From positions 62,001 to 126,000 of the forward strand of contig NZ_JMKS01000006.1 of assembly GCF_000685865.1 (NCBI RefSeq): a stretch of 64,000 nucleotides of DNA. Reading direction: 5' to 3'. The translations under genes and the position numbers were made by a program. Every line of letters begins with the position of its first letter. Position 1 is the stretch's first letter. A model generated the notes under the pieces. It was not told the DNA's origin. It did no database searches and worked only from the letters and a program-made list of their open reading frames with translations. Below, piece by piece: positions 24,490 through 33,238 of this stretch. The stretch comes from Exiguobacterium antarcticum DSM 14480. Lineage in GTDB: Bacteria > Bacillota > Bacilli > Exiguobacteriales > Exiguobacteriaceae.

Positions 24490-25392
24490 TTGAAAAAGTT
24501 CGACCTGAATATTGAGCAGGTACTCGAAAACTGGGAAGTCTATCATGCTCTTCGAGAAATTATCGCCAATGCATTAGACGAACAGGTCCTTACACGATCA
24601 AAAGATATCCGTATCGAATGTGATTCGGATGGCAATTGGCGCATTCGTGATTATGGCCGAGGCTTGCAGTACGTGCACTTCACGCAAAATGAGAACCAGG
24701 AGAAGTTGAACCATCCGAATCTAATCGGGCGTTTTGGTGTCGGGTTGAAGGATGCTATGGCGACGTTTGATCGTCATGATGTCGGTGTTGAGATTCTATC
24801 GAGACACGGGCGGTTCACCTTAGGAAAAAGCAATAAACATGCGTTCGAGGATGTCATGACGCTCCATGCCTATATCGAGCCATCTCTCGATGATGCGTTC
24901 GAGGGAACGGAATTCATCCTCTCGAATATATCCGAAGAGGATATCCAGAAAGCGAAGCGACTCTTTCTACTCTTCAGTGATGAGCAGGTACTTTCCACCG
25001 TTCAATACGGTCAAATCTTAGAAAAGCATGGTCATACGGCGAATATCTACATCAATGGCGTGAAGGTCGCAGCGGAGGAGGACTTCCTCTTCTCTTACAA
25101 CATCACCTCATTGACGAAGGGGATGAAGAAGGAGTTGAATCGAGAACGTACGAACGTCGGACGTACCGCCTATTCGTCTCGTGTGAAGCAGATACTCCTT
25201 GATAACAAGGAACCTCGTACGACCCGTCTTCTAGTAGAATCATTGAATCGGTTCACGGAAGGAGAGCTTCCAGTTGAACTCACATGGAAGGACGTGGCTA
25301 TCCATTCCTGTAAGCTATTGAACATGCTTGAGGATGTCGTGTTCATGACACCCTCCCAAAATAAATCGAATATGATGTACTCTTTTAAGTAG
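24490..25392 (+). CDS. Orphan GHKL ATPase-domain protein
   Basis: A 300-residue protein with a GHKL (Hsp90/MutL/histidine-kinase type) ATP-binding fold. The N box is ALREIIANALDEQ (residues 19-31), the G1 box IRDYGRGLQ (about 54-62), the G2 box GRFGVGLKDAMATF (about 79-92), and FEGTEFIL gives the GT motif. No dimerisation or histidine is present, so it is not a sensor kinase. The TTG start follows AAAGGAGGGTGA. The end (TPSQNKSNMMYSFK) is abrupt, and homologues I recall seem to continue, so it may be truncated. Its neighbours are debris; function unknown. Similar ATPases occur in phage-defence and phage loci. Confidence 0.7.
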   Translation: MKKFDLNIEQVLENWEVYHALREIIANALDEQVLTRSKDIRIECDSDGNWRIRDYGRGLQYVHFTQNENQEKLNHPNLIGRFGVGLKDAMATFDRHDVGVEILSRHGRFTLGKSNKHAFEDVMTLHAYIEPSLDDAFEGTEFILSNISEEDIQKAKRLFLLFSDEQVLSTVQYGQILEKHGHTANIYINGVKVAAEEDFLFSYNITSLTKGMKKELNRERTNVGRTAYSSRVKQILLDNKEPRTTRLLVESLNRFTEGELPVELTWKDVAIHSCKLLNMLEDVVFMTPSQNKSNMMYSFK

Positions 25393-25612
25393 ACCATATT
25401 CTTGAAATATACGAAGAATAACTCTTATGAGATGTTGATGCATCTTATAAATTAACTATCTGAGCTCCATTTGCGCTATCTATATTTGATAGATAGGACT
25501 TGGATTACCTTAAATGAATGCATCTTGTTACAAGCGGATTTCCTCATTCTCATAATAAATATAGAGGGTTTAAATGCGGATAATTTTGTGTGTTATTCAT
25601 TAATTTGAATAG

Positions 25613-25657
25613 AAATGGCCGATGATTCCGTGGAAAGAAGGAATCATCGGCCATTTT
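25613..25657. terminator. Strong bidirectional terminator
   Basis: AAATGGCCGATGATTCC pairs perfectly with GGAATCATCGGCCATTTT around a ten-base loop. It lies downstream of the minus-strand aldehyde dehydrogenase gene. Between 25393 and 25612 nothing recognisable was seen. Confidence 0.9.
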
Positions 25658-25698
25658 AGTAGTTTTGAAGCGACTTATGAGTCGGCCCGATTTTACGA

Positions 25699-27114
25699 TT
25701 AAGCGAGTGACAGGTATTTGACTTCGAGGTAATCCTCGATGCCGTAGACGCCGCCTTCACGACCAAGTCCACTTTCTTTATAACCGCCGAATGGTGCTTG
25801 GGCAGCGGATGGTGCACCGTCGTTCAGACCGACGATGCCGTACTCGAGTTTTTTACCGAGTTGAAGCGCTTCGTCGATTTTTTCCGAGAACGCATATGCC
25901 GCAAGACCGTACGGTGTGTTGTTCGCCCGCTTGATGACTTCGTCGAGTGTTTCGAAGACGGAGATCGGAGCGAGTGGACCAAACGTTTCTTCCTGCATGC
26001 AGATCATGTCTTCCGTGACATTACCGAGGACAGTTGGTTCGACGAAGTAACCGACTGAATCATCAATCGTACCGCCTGTTAAAATCGTTGCGCCTTTAGC
26101 GACGGCGTCGTCAATATGTGCTTTGACTTTGGCGACAGCCTTCGCATTGATCAACGGTCCGATCGTCGAATCCGCATCGAGCCCGTTACCGACTTTCAAC
26201 CGCTTGACTTCGGCGACGAATTTTTCAGTGAAGGCGTCGAGAACCGATGCCTGGACATAAAAGCGGTTCGTTGCGACACAAGCTTGACCGCCGTTGCGGA
26301 ATTTCGAGCGGATGGCACCTTGAACGGCTTTGTCGAGATCCGCATTTTCCGTGACGATGAACGGAGCGTGACCACCGAGTTCAAGTGATAATTTTTTCAT
26401 TGTATCAGCCGCTTGACGCATGATTAATTTACCAACAGCTGTCGAGCCCGTGAACGTGATTTTCCGAACGCGGGAATCGGCTTGCCAGACACCACTGATT
26501 GTTGCTGCGTCCCCCGTCAAGACGTTGATCGCACCAGCCGGAATACCGGCTTCAATCGCCAGTTCAACAAGACGAAGTGCTGTATACGGTGTTTCTTCCG
26601 ATGGTTTGAGGACGACCGTACAGCCGGCAGCAAGCGCCGGAGCAAGTTTCCGTGTGATCATCGCCGCGGGGAAGTTCCATGGTGTGATCGCCGCAACGAC
26701 ACCAACCGGTTCTTTTTCGACGAATAGCCGTTTTCCGGGAACGGATGCCGGAATTGTTTCCCCATAAATCCGGCGTGCTTCTTCTGCGTACCAACGGACG
26801 TATTGATTCCCGTAATCGATTTCCCCGCGTGCTTCGATGAACGGTTTTCCTTGTTCACGTGTCATGATGTCTGCCAGTTCATCACGGTGTTGTTGAATCA
26901 GACGGTACCAGGCATCGATTTTATCAGCGCGGTCGTCTGCTGTCCGCTGTGACCAGTCGACGAAAGCTGTACTTGCCGCATCGACGGCACGCGCTGCATC
27001 GTCTGCTGTGCTGCTTGGGACGTGTCCGAGTAATTCTTTTATTGCCGGGTTGAAGACCGGAATCGTTTCCTCTGTGTCATACCATACTCCATTGATTACA
27101 TTTTGTTCTATCAT
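25699..27114 (-). CDS. gabD: NAD(P)+-dependent succinate-semialdehyde dehydrogenase
   Basis: A 471-residue aldehyde dehydrogenase that oxidises succinate semialdehyde to succinate in the GABA shunt or related catabolism. Family marks are AAITPWNFPAAMITRKLAPALAAG for the cofactor site, TFTGSTAVGKLIM, the general base in LSLELGGHAPFIV, the catalytic Cys in FRNGGQACVATNRF and the C-terminal PFGGYKESGLGREGG, all typical of GabD. The ATG at 27114 lies eight bases after CGGAGG; a GTG three codons upstream overlaps that site. It forms a single-gene unit ending in the terminator at 25613. No gabT or gabP adjoins it, so the physiological aldehyde remains an inference. Confidence 0.92.
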   Translation of the reverse strand: MIEQNVINGVWYDTEETIPVFNPAIKELLGHVPSSTADDAARAVDAASTAFVDWSQRTADDRADKIDAWYRLIQQHRDELADIMTREQGKPFIEARGEIDYGNQYVRWYAEEARRIYGETIPASVPGKRLFVEKEPVGVVAAITPWNFPAAMITRKLAPALAAGCTVVLKPSEETPYTALRLVELAIEAGIPAGAINVLTGDAATISGVWQADSRVRKITFTGSTAVGKLIMRQAADTMKKLSLELGGHAPFIVTENADLDKAVQGAIRSKFRNGGQACVATNRFYVQASVLDAFTEKFVAEVKRLKVGNGLDADSTIGPLINAKAVAKVKAHIDDAVAKGATILTGGTIDDSVGYFVEPTVLGNVTEDMICMQEETFGPLAPISVFETLDEVIKRANNTPYGLAAYAFSEKIDEALQLGKKLEYGIVGLNDGAPSAAQAPFGGYKESGLGREGGVYGIEDYLEVKYLSLA

Positions 27115-27308
27115 GTGTTGCACCTCCGTGTGTTTTCATTACGTCCCTTATTAAACACCCATCCGACCGGTTTGTGTACTTCCGCTTTGGATGGGGGGCA
27201 TAACGAACTGGAATGACCCGATAAAAACCGTTAATCGACTGAATAATCGGGAATATGAATAGTATGCAGAGTGGAGCGTCGTTCGTCGGAGAAAGGGTGA
27301 GGTTTCAT

Positions 27309-28553
27309 ATGAATAGGAAATGGATCGGAGCAAGTCTTGCCGGGATTGTGTTCGTCAGCGGATGTGGACAACCGTCAATCGAATCGGCAACGAAACCGAA
27401 GCAGGTGCAGCGTCAAGCGACAGACGCGAGCTACATAAGACAGGAGTTAAAACGCGCCGAGTTCATTGCAGCACAATATGATTACGGGCGGGCCATCCGG
27501 ATTGTCGACCGGTTGAAGACGACGGAAGCAAAACAAAAGCGGAAGGAATATGCGGCGAAGCAGGCGAATCTCGGCACGGTTAAAGCCGGTACGTCCGTCC
27601 CGCACCTGTTTTTCCACTCTTTGATCGCGGAACCGAAACGCGCCTTTGACGGGGACCGGAAACAGCAGGGTTACGATGATTATATGGTGACGCAAGGTGA
27701 GTTCGAACGGATTTTGACCGCCTTGTATCAGCGTAACTATGTCCTCGTCCGACCGACGGATCTTGCGACGTGGCAAGACGGACGGATGACGGAAAAGGGA
27801 CTTCCTTTTCCAAAAGGCAAAAAGCCGCTTGTCCTGTCGCAGGATGACGTTAATTACTATGAATACATGATCGGCGACGGTTTTGCGACGACGTTAAAAG
27901 TCAAAGACGGACGGATCACGAATTCGATGACCGGAAAACCGGACGGCGCGTACGATCTCGTGCCAATCGTGGACGCGTTCGTTAACCGTCATCCGGATTT
28001 TTCTTACCACGGCGCAAAAGGATTACTCGGTATTACGGGCTATAACGGCGTTCTCGGTTACCGGTCGTCGTATGCCCAGTATGGCAACTCTGCTAAAGTC
28101 GAACAGGCGCGTCAACAGGCGAAAGCGACGGCGACCGCTCTGAAGAAAGACGGGTGGCAGTTTGCCAGCCATACGTATGGTCACATCGCGATCGGGAAAG
28201 TCAGTCTGGCGACGATTCAGGCGGATACGGCGCGCTACAAACGTGATGTCGCTCCATTGATTGGAACGACACGGCAGTTGATCTATCCATTCGGCAGTGA
28301 TATTCAGAATTGGCATGGTTACACGGGGGATAAATACCGCTATTTGACGCAACAGGGTTTTCATTATTTTTATAACGTCGATGCGTCGCAACATGCTTGG
28401 AAACAGTTGGGCAAAGACTATTACCGCCAGGCGCGGATTAATGTCGACGGGATCCGGCTCCGCCAGGCCTTGGCGAAAAAAACAAAGGTCTTGGATCCGT
28501 TCTTCGATACAAAAACCGTTTTTGATACGATGCGTCCGGTCGTTAAAAAATAA
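27309..28553 (+). CDS. Polysaccharide deacetylase-like lipoprotein
   Basis: A 414-residue secreted lipoprotein: a positively charged start MNRKWIGASLAG leads into the lipobox IVFVSGC with Cys19 as the lipid site. The rest resembles extracellular NodB-type deacetylase proteins: PHLFFHSLIAEP, LVLSQDDVNYYEYM, HPDFSYHGAKGLLGITGYNGVLGYR, SHTYGHIAIGK (His of the metal site) and TRQLIYPFGSD. The usual metal-binding HDD is modified to QDD, so activity is uncertain. The ATG at 27309 follows GAAAGGGTGAGG. It is probably anchored on the outer face of the membrane and may act on cell-wall glycan. Confidence 0.82.
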   Translation: MNRKWIGASLAGIVFVSGCGQPSIESATKPKQVQRQATDASYIRQELKRAEFIAAQYDYGRAIRIVDRLKTTEAKQKRKEYAAKQANLGTVKAGTSVPHLFFHSLIAEPKRAFDGDRKQQGYDDYMVTQGEFERILTALYQRNYVLVRPTDLATWQDGRMTEKGLPFPKGKKPLVLSQDDVNYYEYMIGDGFATTLKVKDGRITNSMTGKPDGAYDLVPIVDAFVNRHPDFSYHGAKGLLGITGYNGVLGYRSSYAQYGNSAKVEQARQQAKATATALKKDGWQFASHTYGHIAIGKVSLATIQADTARYKRDVAPLIGTTRQLIYPFGSDIQNWHGYTGDKYRYLTQQGFHYFYNVDASQHAWKQLGKDYYRQARINVDGIRLRQALAKKTKVLDPFFDTKTVFDTMRPVVKK

Positions 28554-28576
28554 TTCGAAGTTTTAAAAACAGATTG

Positions 28577-28620
28577 ACCCATTTAATGATTCACACCAGT
28601 CCGTGTGACATTAAATGGGT
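28577..28620 (+). terminator. Hairpin after the deacetylase-like gene
   Basis: ACCCATTTAATG pairs with CATTAAATGGGT, with an inner TCACAC/GTGTGA stem. The T run after it is weak (ATTATTT), so it may act less efficiently than others in the window. Confidence 0.7.
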
Positions 28621-28679
28621 ATTATTTGTATAGAAGAGTTTTTTTCTCAATACTGCTTTGATAAAAAGGGGTTCAGGAT

Positions 28680-29708
28680 ATGCAGACAGGTTATAAGGTG
28701 TTCCTGGCAGCTACTGTTATCAGTAGCCCAATTGGATTGAATCATCAGGTCTCTGCCCAAACCGATACATTTCAAGTCGTATCGACAAGTTATACAAAGC
28801 CGTTAACAACGTTCGAGACATATGTCGGAAATAAAAAGATTGAAACGGTATACTTTACACTCGGGGGCACCGATCGTCTGCATGACGGATTGTTATACAG
28901 TTCTTACGGTGACCGTGTCATCGATCTGAAGAACAGCAAGAAAGTAATCAAGCAGGTCGAACCGGGACCAGTCCGGATTAAGAAATACAAAAATGCTTAC
29001 TACGCAATGAGTTTATCGGCGATTAATCAATTTTCACTCTCGAAATATACATTGGATTTCAAGAAAATCGGTGCAACGAAACGCTATACCGGATTCGGTA
29101 GAGACCTGATTGTGACTGGTGACAAATTATATGTCCTGGCAGATCATATGAAAGGAATCGATTACTCCATTAAACTACATACCTTTGATACAAAATCATT
29201 CAAGTCTCTCCACCAGGAGACCTTCAAACAGTTAATTCATGCTGATCATATACGTCAGAACGGCTCACAGCTGAAGATTTATGGTACCTCTCTGGAAAAT
29301 GATAATAAATTGACTATCTTGTCTTATGACACGAAGAAACAGCGCAACACGAAAATGATGACGACGAACCAACATGTAAAAGGCGGGGTGGAGAAAACAC
29401 AGATGCTCTCACGGGAAACCGAACTGATTTTCAATATGGACTGTCTGTTTGAAATCAACCATTGGACGAAACAAGCCCGTCTCCTATATGACAATGATCA
29501 TGATTTGATTGACTACGCGTATGACGCCAAGACGAAAACATATCATGTCCTTGAACTAACAACGAAAACAGATGACTACCGGGTTATGACGTTGAACAAT
29601 AAGTTTATCATTTTGATGAAAAAGACAGTTGTTCTACTCAAGGACAAACAGGGACTCTCGATAAAAATCGGAAGTCCCTGTTGCTTTGTTCTAATTAAAA
29701 TCCTTTAA
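28680..29708 (+). CDS. Secreted protein of unknown function
   Basis: The 342-residue product has a signal peptide (YKVFLAATVISSPIGLNHQVSA, cleavage probably after VSA-Q) and then alternating beta-rich repeats of the type KLYVLADHMKGIDYSIKLHTF and SQLKIYGTSLENDNKLTILSY, suggestive of a beta-propeller. No family is recognised. The reading frame runs straight through a terminator-like hairpin (29648-29682), and its last residues (IGSPCCFVLIKIL) are unlike the rest, so the true 3' end may have been lost to a frameshift. The start has a GGGGTTCAGGAT leader. It converges with and overlaps the SDR gene by 14 bases. Confidence 0.6.
   Translation: MQTGYKVFLAATVISSPIGLNHQVSAQTDTFQVVSTSYTKPLTTFETYVGNKKIETVYFTLGGTDRLHDGLLYSSYGDRVIDLKNSKKVIKQVEPGPVRIKKYKNAYYAMSLSAINQFSLSKYTLDFKKIGATKRYTGFGRDLIVTGDKLYVLADHMKGIDYSIKLHTFDTKSFKSLHQETFKQLIHADHIRQNGSQLKIYGTSLENDNKLTILSYDTKKQRNTKMMTTNQHVKGGVEKTQMLSRETELIFNMDCLFEINHWTKQARLLYDNDHDLIDYAYDAKTKTYHVLELTTKTDDYRVMTLNNKFIILMKKTVVLLKDKQGLSIKIGSPCCFVLIKIL
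29648..29682. terminator. Terminator hairpin inside the end of an open frame
   Basis: ACAGGGACT pairs with AGTCCCTGT, with an inner CGAT/ATCG pair, followed by a T-rich stretch. It separates the convergent secreted-protein and SDR genes, yet lies within the last 20 codons of the former. Confidence 0.75.
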
Positions 29709-30462
29709 TCGTCATCCCACCGTCAACAAACAGCGTTTGTCCGGTAACGTATGTTCCGGCGTCTGATGCCAGAAAGACAGCCGGTCCGACGAGTTCTGTC
29801 AGTTCACCGACCCGGCCGAGCGGTGTCACGTCGACGATGTCCTGTAAATAAGACGGATTGGCGAGCAACGGTTCCGTCAGCGGTGTCTTGAAATACCACG
29901 GTCCGATCGCATTGACGCGGATATTTTTCGGACCCCATTCAAGCGCCAATACTTTTGTCATCTGAATCAAAGCTGCTTTCGTCGTCGCATAGACGACACC
30001 GGTCCGCAAGGCAACGTGCCCCGCGACCGAAGCAATGTTCAGGATACTGCCGCCCGTGTCCTGCATCCGGCGCCCGATTTCCTGTGAGAACAGGAAGGCA
30101 GACTTTAAGTTCGTCTGCTGGATTGTTTCCCACTCGTCCTCGGTGACATCCAGTGCTTTCGAGCGGATGTTCATTCCGGCATTGTTGACAAGGACATCAA
30201 TCCGGTCGACATATGTATAGGCACGGTCGACTGTCGCCTGGACTTGTGTCCGGTCCGTCACGTCGCATGTTAAGACAAAGGCGCGCCGTCCAAGCTGTTC
30301 GATTTGTTTTGCCGTTTCCTGTAAGTCGGACTCGGTCCGGGCGACAAGTAGTAGATCGGCACCGGCTTCCGCCATCCCGATGGCGAGAGCACGTCCAATC
30401 CCGCGTCCGGCACCCGTCACGAGAACGGTTTTTTGATCCAATCGAAACGAAGGTAAGTACAT
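29695..30462 (-). CDS. Short-chain dehydrogenase/reductase
   Basis: A 255-residue SDR, NAD(P)H-dependent. The cofactor motif TGAGRGIGRALA, the NNAG motif in VDVLVNNAGMN, the catalytic Ser in ILNIASVAG and the YATTKAA Tyr-Lys pair are all present, and the C-terminus FLASDAGTYVTGQTLFVDGG is classical. It resembles gluconate 5-dehydrogenase or 3-oxoacyl-ACP reductase relatives; the substrate is not identifiable. The ATG at 30462 follows AGGAT by eight bases, preferred to an upstream in-frame ATG without a site. Single-gene unit. Confidence 0.88.
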   Translation of the reverse strand: MYLPSFRLDQKTVLVTGAGRGIGRALAIGMAEAGADLLLVARTESDLQETAKQIEQLGRRAFVLTCDVTDRTQVQATVDRAYTYVDRIDVLVNNAGMNIRSKALDVTEDEWETIQQTNLKSAFLFSQEIGRRMQDTGGSILNIASVAGHVALRTGVVYATTKAALIQMTKVLALEWGPKNIRVNAIGPWYFKTPLTEPLLANPSYLQDIVDVTPLGRVGELTELVGPAVFLASDAGTYVTGQTLFVDGGMTIKGF

Positions 30463-30582
30463 ACGATCACATCCTATCTGACAATATAATTTCACTGTAC
30501 GCTGAAATTGACTGAAAAGAAAGAAAAATGATGATGGATTGATGACGATATGCTATTATTTGGTAAAAAAAGGAGGGGCGAC

Positions 30583-31215
30583 ATGGAACGGAAGCTCGGA
30601 CTGATGATTCTCTCCGTTTTAGTACTGGCTGCATCGCTCGTCGCGTTTGAACGGTATGTCTACACGACTTACATTTACAAACCGGCGGACTACACATTCC
30701 ATTACAAAATCAAACCGCGGAAAGGGCTGAAGGCCGCGACGATAAAAATCAAATATTTTCCGAGTGGTCCGATGATCAAAGGAGCATCCTTATTCTTGCC
30801 CGATATTCTGTTGCCGATTGGAGCACTGGTCACAGCCTTCTTATCTGTTTTTGTGTTCCGCCGGTTACTCGGATACCGCCGGCGTAAACAGTTGCTTGAG
30901 CCGACGGAAGAGGGGGATCCGCAAATCTTACGTCCGAAGATAGCACCGCTTGACGGGCATCCGGAGCGACAACGACAACAAACGGACTCCGTTTCCGAAG
31001 TCCGTCAATTGATTGCTTCTTTTGACCGGCAGCTACCGGACGGATCAAAACGCCGGCCGGAAGAAACGGTCAAGGACTGGCTCGACCGGATAAAGTTGAC
31101 GATTGATCCGATGCTCAATCACTTGGTTCGTTACGGGGAAGTCGACGATCGGACGCTTGACCGTTCCGAGATTGACGCTCTGCGGAGCCGGCTGGATCAA
31201 CGGTTGCGCGGATGA
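30583..31215 (+). CDS. Two-helix membrane protein with DUF4129-like tail
   Basis: A 210-residue protein. A first hydrophobic segment at about residues 5-24 and a second at about 68-90 (LLPIGALVTAFLSVFVF) bracket a 45-residue extracytoplasmic loop; the remaining 115 residues are cytosolic. The tail (VRQLIASFDRQLP, then RRPEETVKDWLDRIKL) resembles DUF4129, found at the C-terminus of transglutaminase-like membrane proteins and of stand-alone proteins. The ATG follows AAAGGAGGGG. It overlaps the 3' end of the convergent LysR gene by 19 bases, with no terminator between them. Confidence 0.6.
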   Translation: MERKLGLMILSVLVLAASLVAFERYVYTTYIYKPADYTFHYKIKPRKGLKAATIKIKYFPSGPMIKGASLFLPDILLPIGALVTAFLSVFVFRRLLGYRRRKQLLEPTEEGDPQILRPKIAPLDGHPERQRQQTDSVSEVRQLIASFDRQLPDGSKRRPEETVKDWLDRIKLTIDPMLNHLVRYGEVDDRTLDRSEIDALRSRLDQRLRG

Positions 31216-32063
31216 CCGATCAGTCGGAGTAACGTCTGATGATGTTCCGTATCCCGTGTTACAAGCGACAGTTCGCGTGTCACGTCAAAACCGGTAATTG
31301 GTAACGTCCGGATTTCCGCTGGCAGACCATCCTGGAAAATCGCCGGTAAAATCGCAATCCCGAGTTTTGCCCGGATGAAACCGAGGACACTTGAACCGAA
31401 CTCCATTTCCGAAGCGACGGTATAGGTCGCGCCGCGCTCGGTGAAAGCTGCCTTTAAGATGTTCGTCGAGTCACAGTCGATCGGCAACGACAGAAACGAT
31501 GAAGCTTCAATCTGATCAAAACGGACATCGACACAACCTTCAAACCGTTCGTCAGCTTCATGGAAGTACAGTAAAAACGGTTCCGTATAGAGGTGCGTCG
31601 ACGGATACGGATGCTCGATCTGCCGGTCGTCGAGCAACACGGCATCGTACTGGTGCTGCTCAAGACCGGTCATCAATTCGATATACGTGTGGGCCGTCTT
31701 GATCTTCAGTTCCGGTCCATCCACTGTTGGATGGTTGGCGAAGTGTTGCGGCAAATAAGACATGGCGACACTCGGCCATGAACCGAGTGTGAACGACGTC
31801 TGTCCCTGCAACTGATCAATTTTTCGTTGCATGTCATCGAGCTGTTCGAGAATTTTTTGTCCGTCTTTGAAGACGATTTCTCCTGCCGGCGTCAACGAGA
31901 CGCCGCTCGTCGTCCGTGTGAACAGGGGAGCGCCGACCGCCTGTTCGAGATTTTTGATTTGTTTGCTGAGCGCCGGTTGCGTCATATGCAAAAGTTCACT
32001 CGCTTTCGTCAGGCTGGATGTTTCCGCCGTGACGTGAAAGGCTTCGAGCCATTCGGTTTTCAT
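31197..32063 (-). CDS. LysR-family transcriptional regulator
   Basis: A 288-residue LTTR. The winged HTH occupies residues 1-60 (AFHVTAETSSLTKASELL, HMTQPALSKQIKNLEQAVG) and the ligand-binding domain follows, ending with GFIRAKLGIAILPAIFQDG typical of CysB/CynR-like co-inducer domains. The gene is divergent from the arsR-type gene at 32206, with 142 bases between starts, so the shared intergenic region may be its target. No effector can be assigned. Confidence 0.9.
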   Translation of the reverse strand: MKTEWLEAFHVTAETSSLTKASELLHMTQPALSKQIKNLEQAVGAPLFTRTTSGVSLTPAGEIVFKDGQKILEQLDDMQRKIDQLQGQTSFTLGSWPSVAMSYLPQHFANHPTVDGPELKIKTAHTYIELMTGLEQHQYDAVLLDDRQIEHPYPSTHLYTEPFLLYFHEADERFEGCVDVRFDQIEASSFLSLPIDCDSTNILKAAFTERGATYTVASEMEFGSSVLGFIRAKLGIAILPAIFQDGLPAEIRTLPITGFDVTRELSLVTRDTEHHQTLLRLIGHPRNR

Positions 32064-32154
32064 CAGACTTCACACTCGCTCTCGCTTCTTGTGCTTTGAC
32101 GATACTGTACGTTTGTTTCGTCTGACAACTATTTCGCTCAATTTTATATATTCT

Positions 32155-32184
32155 TTGTTTGGAATATTCCTTTTGGGGTATATA
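32155..32184 (+). promoter_or_regulatory. Promoter and probable ArsR operator
   Basis: TTGTTT (32155-32160) and TATATA (32179-32184) stand 18 bases apart, and the perfect palindrome GGAATATTCC fills the start of the spacer (32161-32170). A repressor bound there would block RNA polymerase, so it is a good operator candidate for the ArsR protein encoded 22 bases downstream. Confidence 0.5.
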
Positions 32185-32205
32185 TAAACAGAAGAGGTGG
32201 AAATC

Positions 32206-32544
32206 ATGTCAGATGGGCTTGCACGTACGTTATTTGCTTTATCCGATACCAATCGCTTGAAAATCGTCGAACTGTTGAAGAGGGGTCCGTTACCGGTCGG
32301 TGAAATTGCGGCGCAGTTACGTCTCAACCAACCGCAAACATCGAAACACCTGAAAGTTTTGCTCGAAGCGGATATCGTCCGGATCGAACCGGCCGCCAAC
32401 CGCAGAATCTATCATTTGCGGACAGAGCCGTTCCAAGGTCTCACTGCGTGGAGCCAATCGTTTGAACAGCAGATGGTCAGCCGGATGACACGACTTGAAG
32501 GCTATTTGGAACAGATGCAGGACACAGTCAACCCAAAGGAGTGA
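32206..32544 (+). CDS. ArsR-family winged-helix repressor
   Basis: A 112-residue regulator. The HTH is clear: FALSDTNRLKIVELLKRGPL, EIAAQLRLNQPQTSKHLKVL, then a wing ending RRIYHLRTEPF. There are no CxC metal-binding cysteines, so it belongs to the non-metal group that usually pairs with SRPBCC proteins. The ATG at 32206 follows AAGAGGTGG. Three bases after its stop the AHSA1 gene begins, a very common operon, and the palindrome in the promoter suggests autorepression. Confidence 0.88.
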   Translation: MSDGLARTLFALSDTNRLKIVELLKRGPLPVGEIAAQLRLNQPQTSKHLKVLLEADIVRIEPAANRRIYHLRTEPFQGLTAWSQSFEQQMVSRMTRLEGYLEQMQDTVNPKE

Positions 32545-32547
32545 ACG

Positions 32548-33066
32548 ATGATGCAAGAAAAACTAAAAACGAAAGTCGAAGGTTCCGTTTTACAAATGGA
32601 ATGGACGTTTGATGCCCCGCGCGAAATGGTATTTGCCGCATTCACGGAAAAAGAGCATCTCGAAGCCTGGTGGGGACCGGAAGGCTGGCAAACGGAAATC
32701 ACGACCTTTGATTTCGTCGAAGGCGGTATTTGGCATTACTGTATGCGCTGTGAGGATCCAAATCAGGGCGAGTTTTTCGGGATGGAATCCTGGGGAAAAG
32801 CCATCTTCCGACAGATTGATGCTCCGCACCGTTACGCCCATGCCGATTATTTTTCGGATGCGTCCGGTACGATCTCGGAAGAACTTCCCGGTAGTGAAAA
32901 CGTGACGACGTTCGAAAGCATCGGTGATCGGACCCGGGTGTTGTTCCGGTCGGACTTTAAGACCGAGGAAGCCGTAAAACAGGTCCTTGAGATGGGTATG
33001 AAAGAAGGGTTTACGTCACAATTGCACCGTCTCGATCAATGGCTTCTTCAACGAACTGTATCCTAA
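32548..33066 (+). CDS. SRPBCC/AHSA1-domain protein
   Basis: A 172-residue START-like cavity protein of the activator-of-Hsp90-ATPase-1 homology group. Typical landmarks are MEWTFDAPREMVFAAFTEKEHLEAWWGPEGW at the N-terminus (a hallmark pattern for this group), GGIWHYCMRCEDP and the C-terminal MKEGFTSQLHRLDQWL. Such proteins bind a hydrophobic ligand; their cellular role is poorly known. It is co-transcribed with the ArsR-type repressor, which probably controls it. AAAGGAG precedes the first of two adjacent ATG codons. A terminator follows. Confidence 0.88.
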   Translation: MMQEKLKTKVEGSVLQMEWTFDAPREMVFAAFTEKEHLEAWWGPEGWQTEITTFDFVEGGIWHYCMRCEDPNQGEFFGMESWGKAIFRQIDAPHRYAHADYFSDASGTISEELPGSENVTTFESIGDRTRVLFRSDFKTEEAVKQVLEMGMKEGFTSQLHRLDQWLLQRTVS

Positions 33067-33074
33067 AAGTTTCT

Positions 33075-33104
33075 GACAATCCGTCACTGACGGGTTGTTT
33101 TTTT
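33075..33104 (+). terminator. Terminator of the arsR-AHSA1 operon
   Basis: ACAATCCGTCA pairs with TGACGGGTTGT (one mismatch as G-T), followed by seven T. Confidence 0.85.
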
Positions 33105-33238
33105 CGAGCAGTCATGCAAAGCTGTCACTCTTTTGGAAAAAAGATCATTCATTTTGGGAATTCAAAGGAAAATGCTTCATCTTTAGCAGCATGAAGCCGT
33201 TATACAAGATGAGATGATTGAAAAAGGGGATCGATAGT

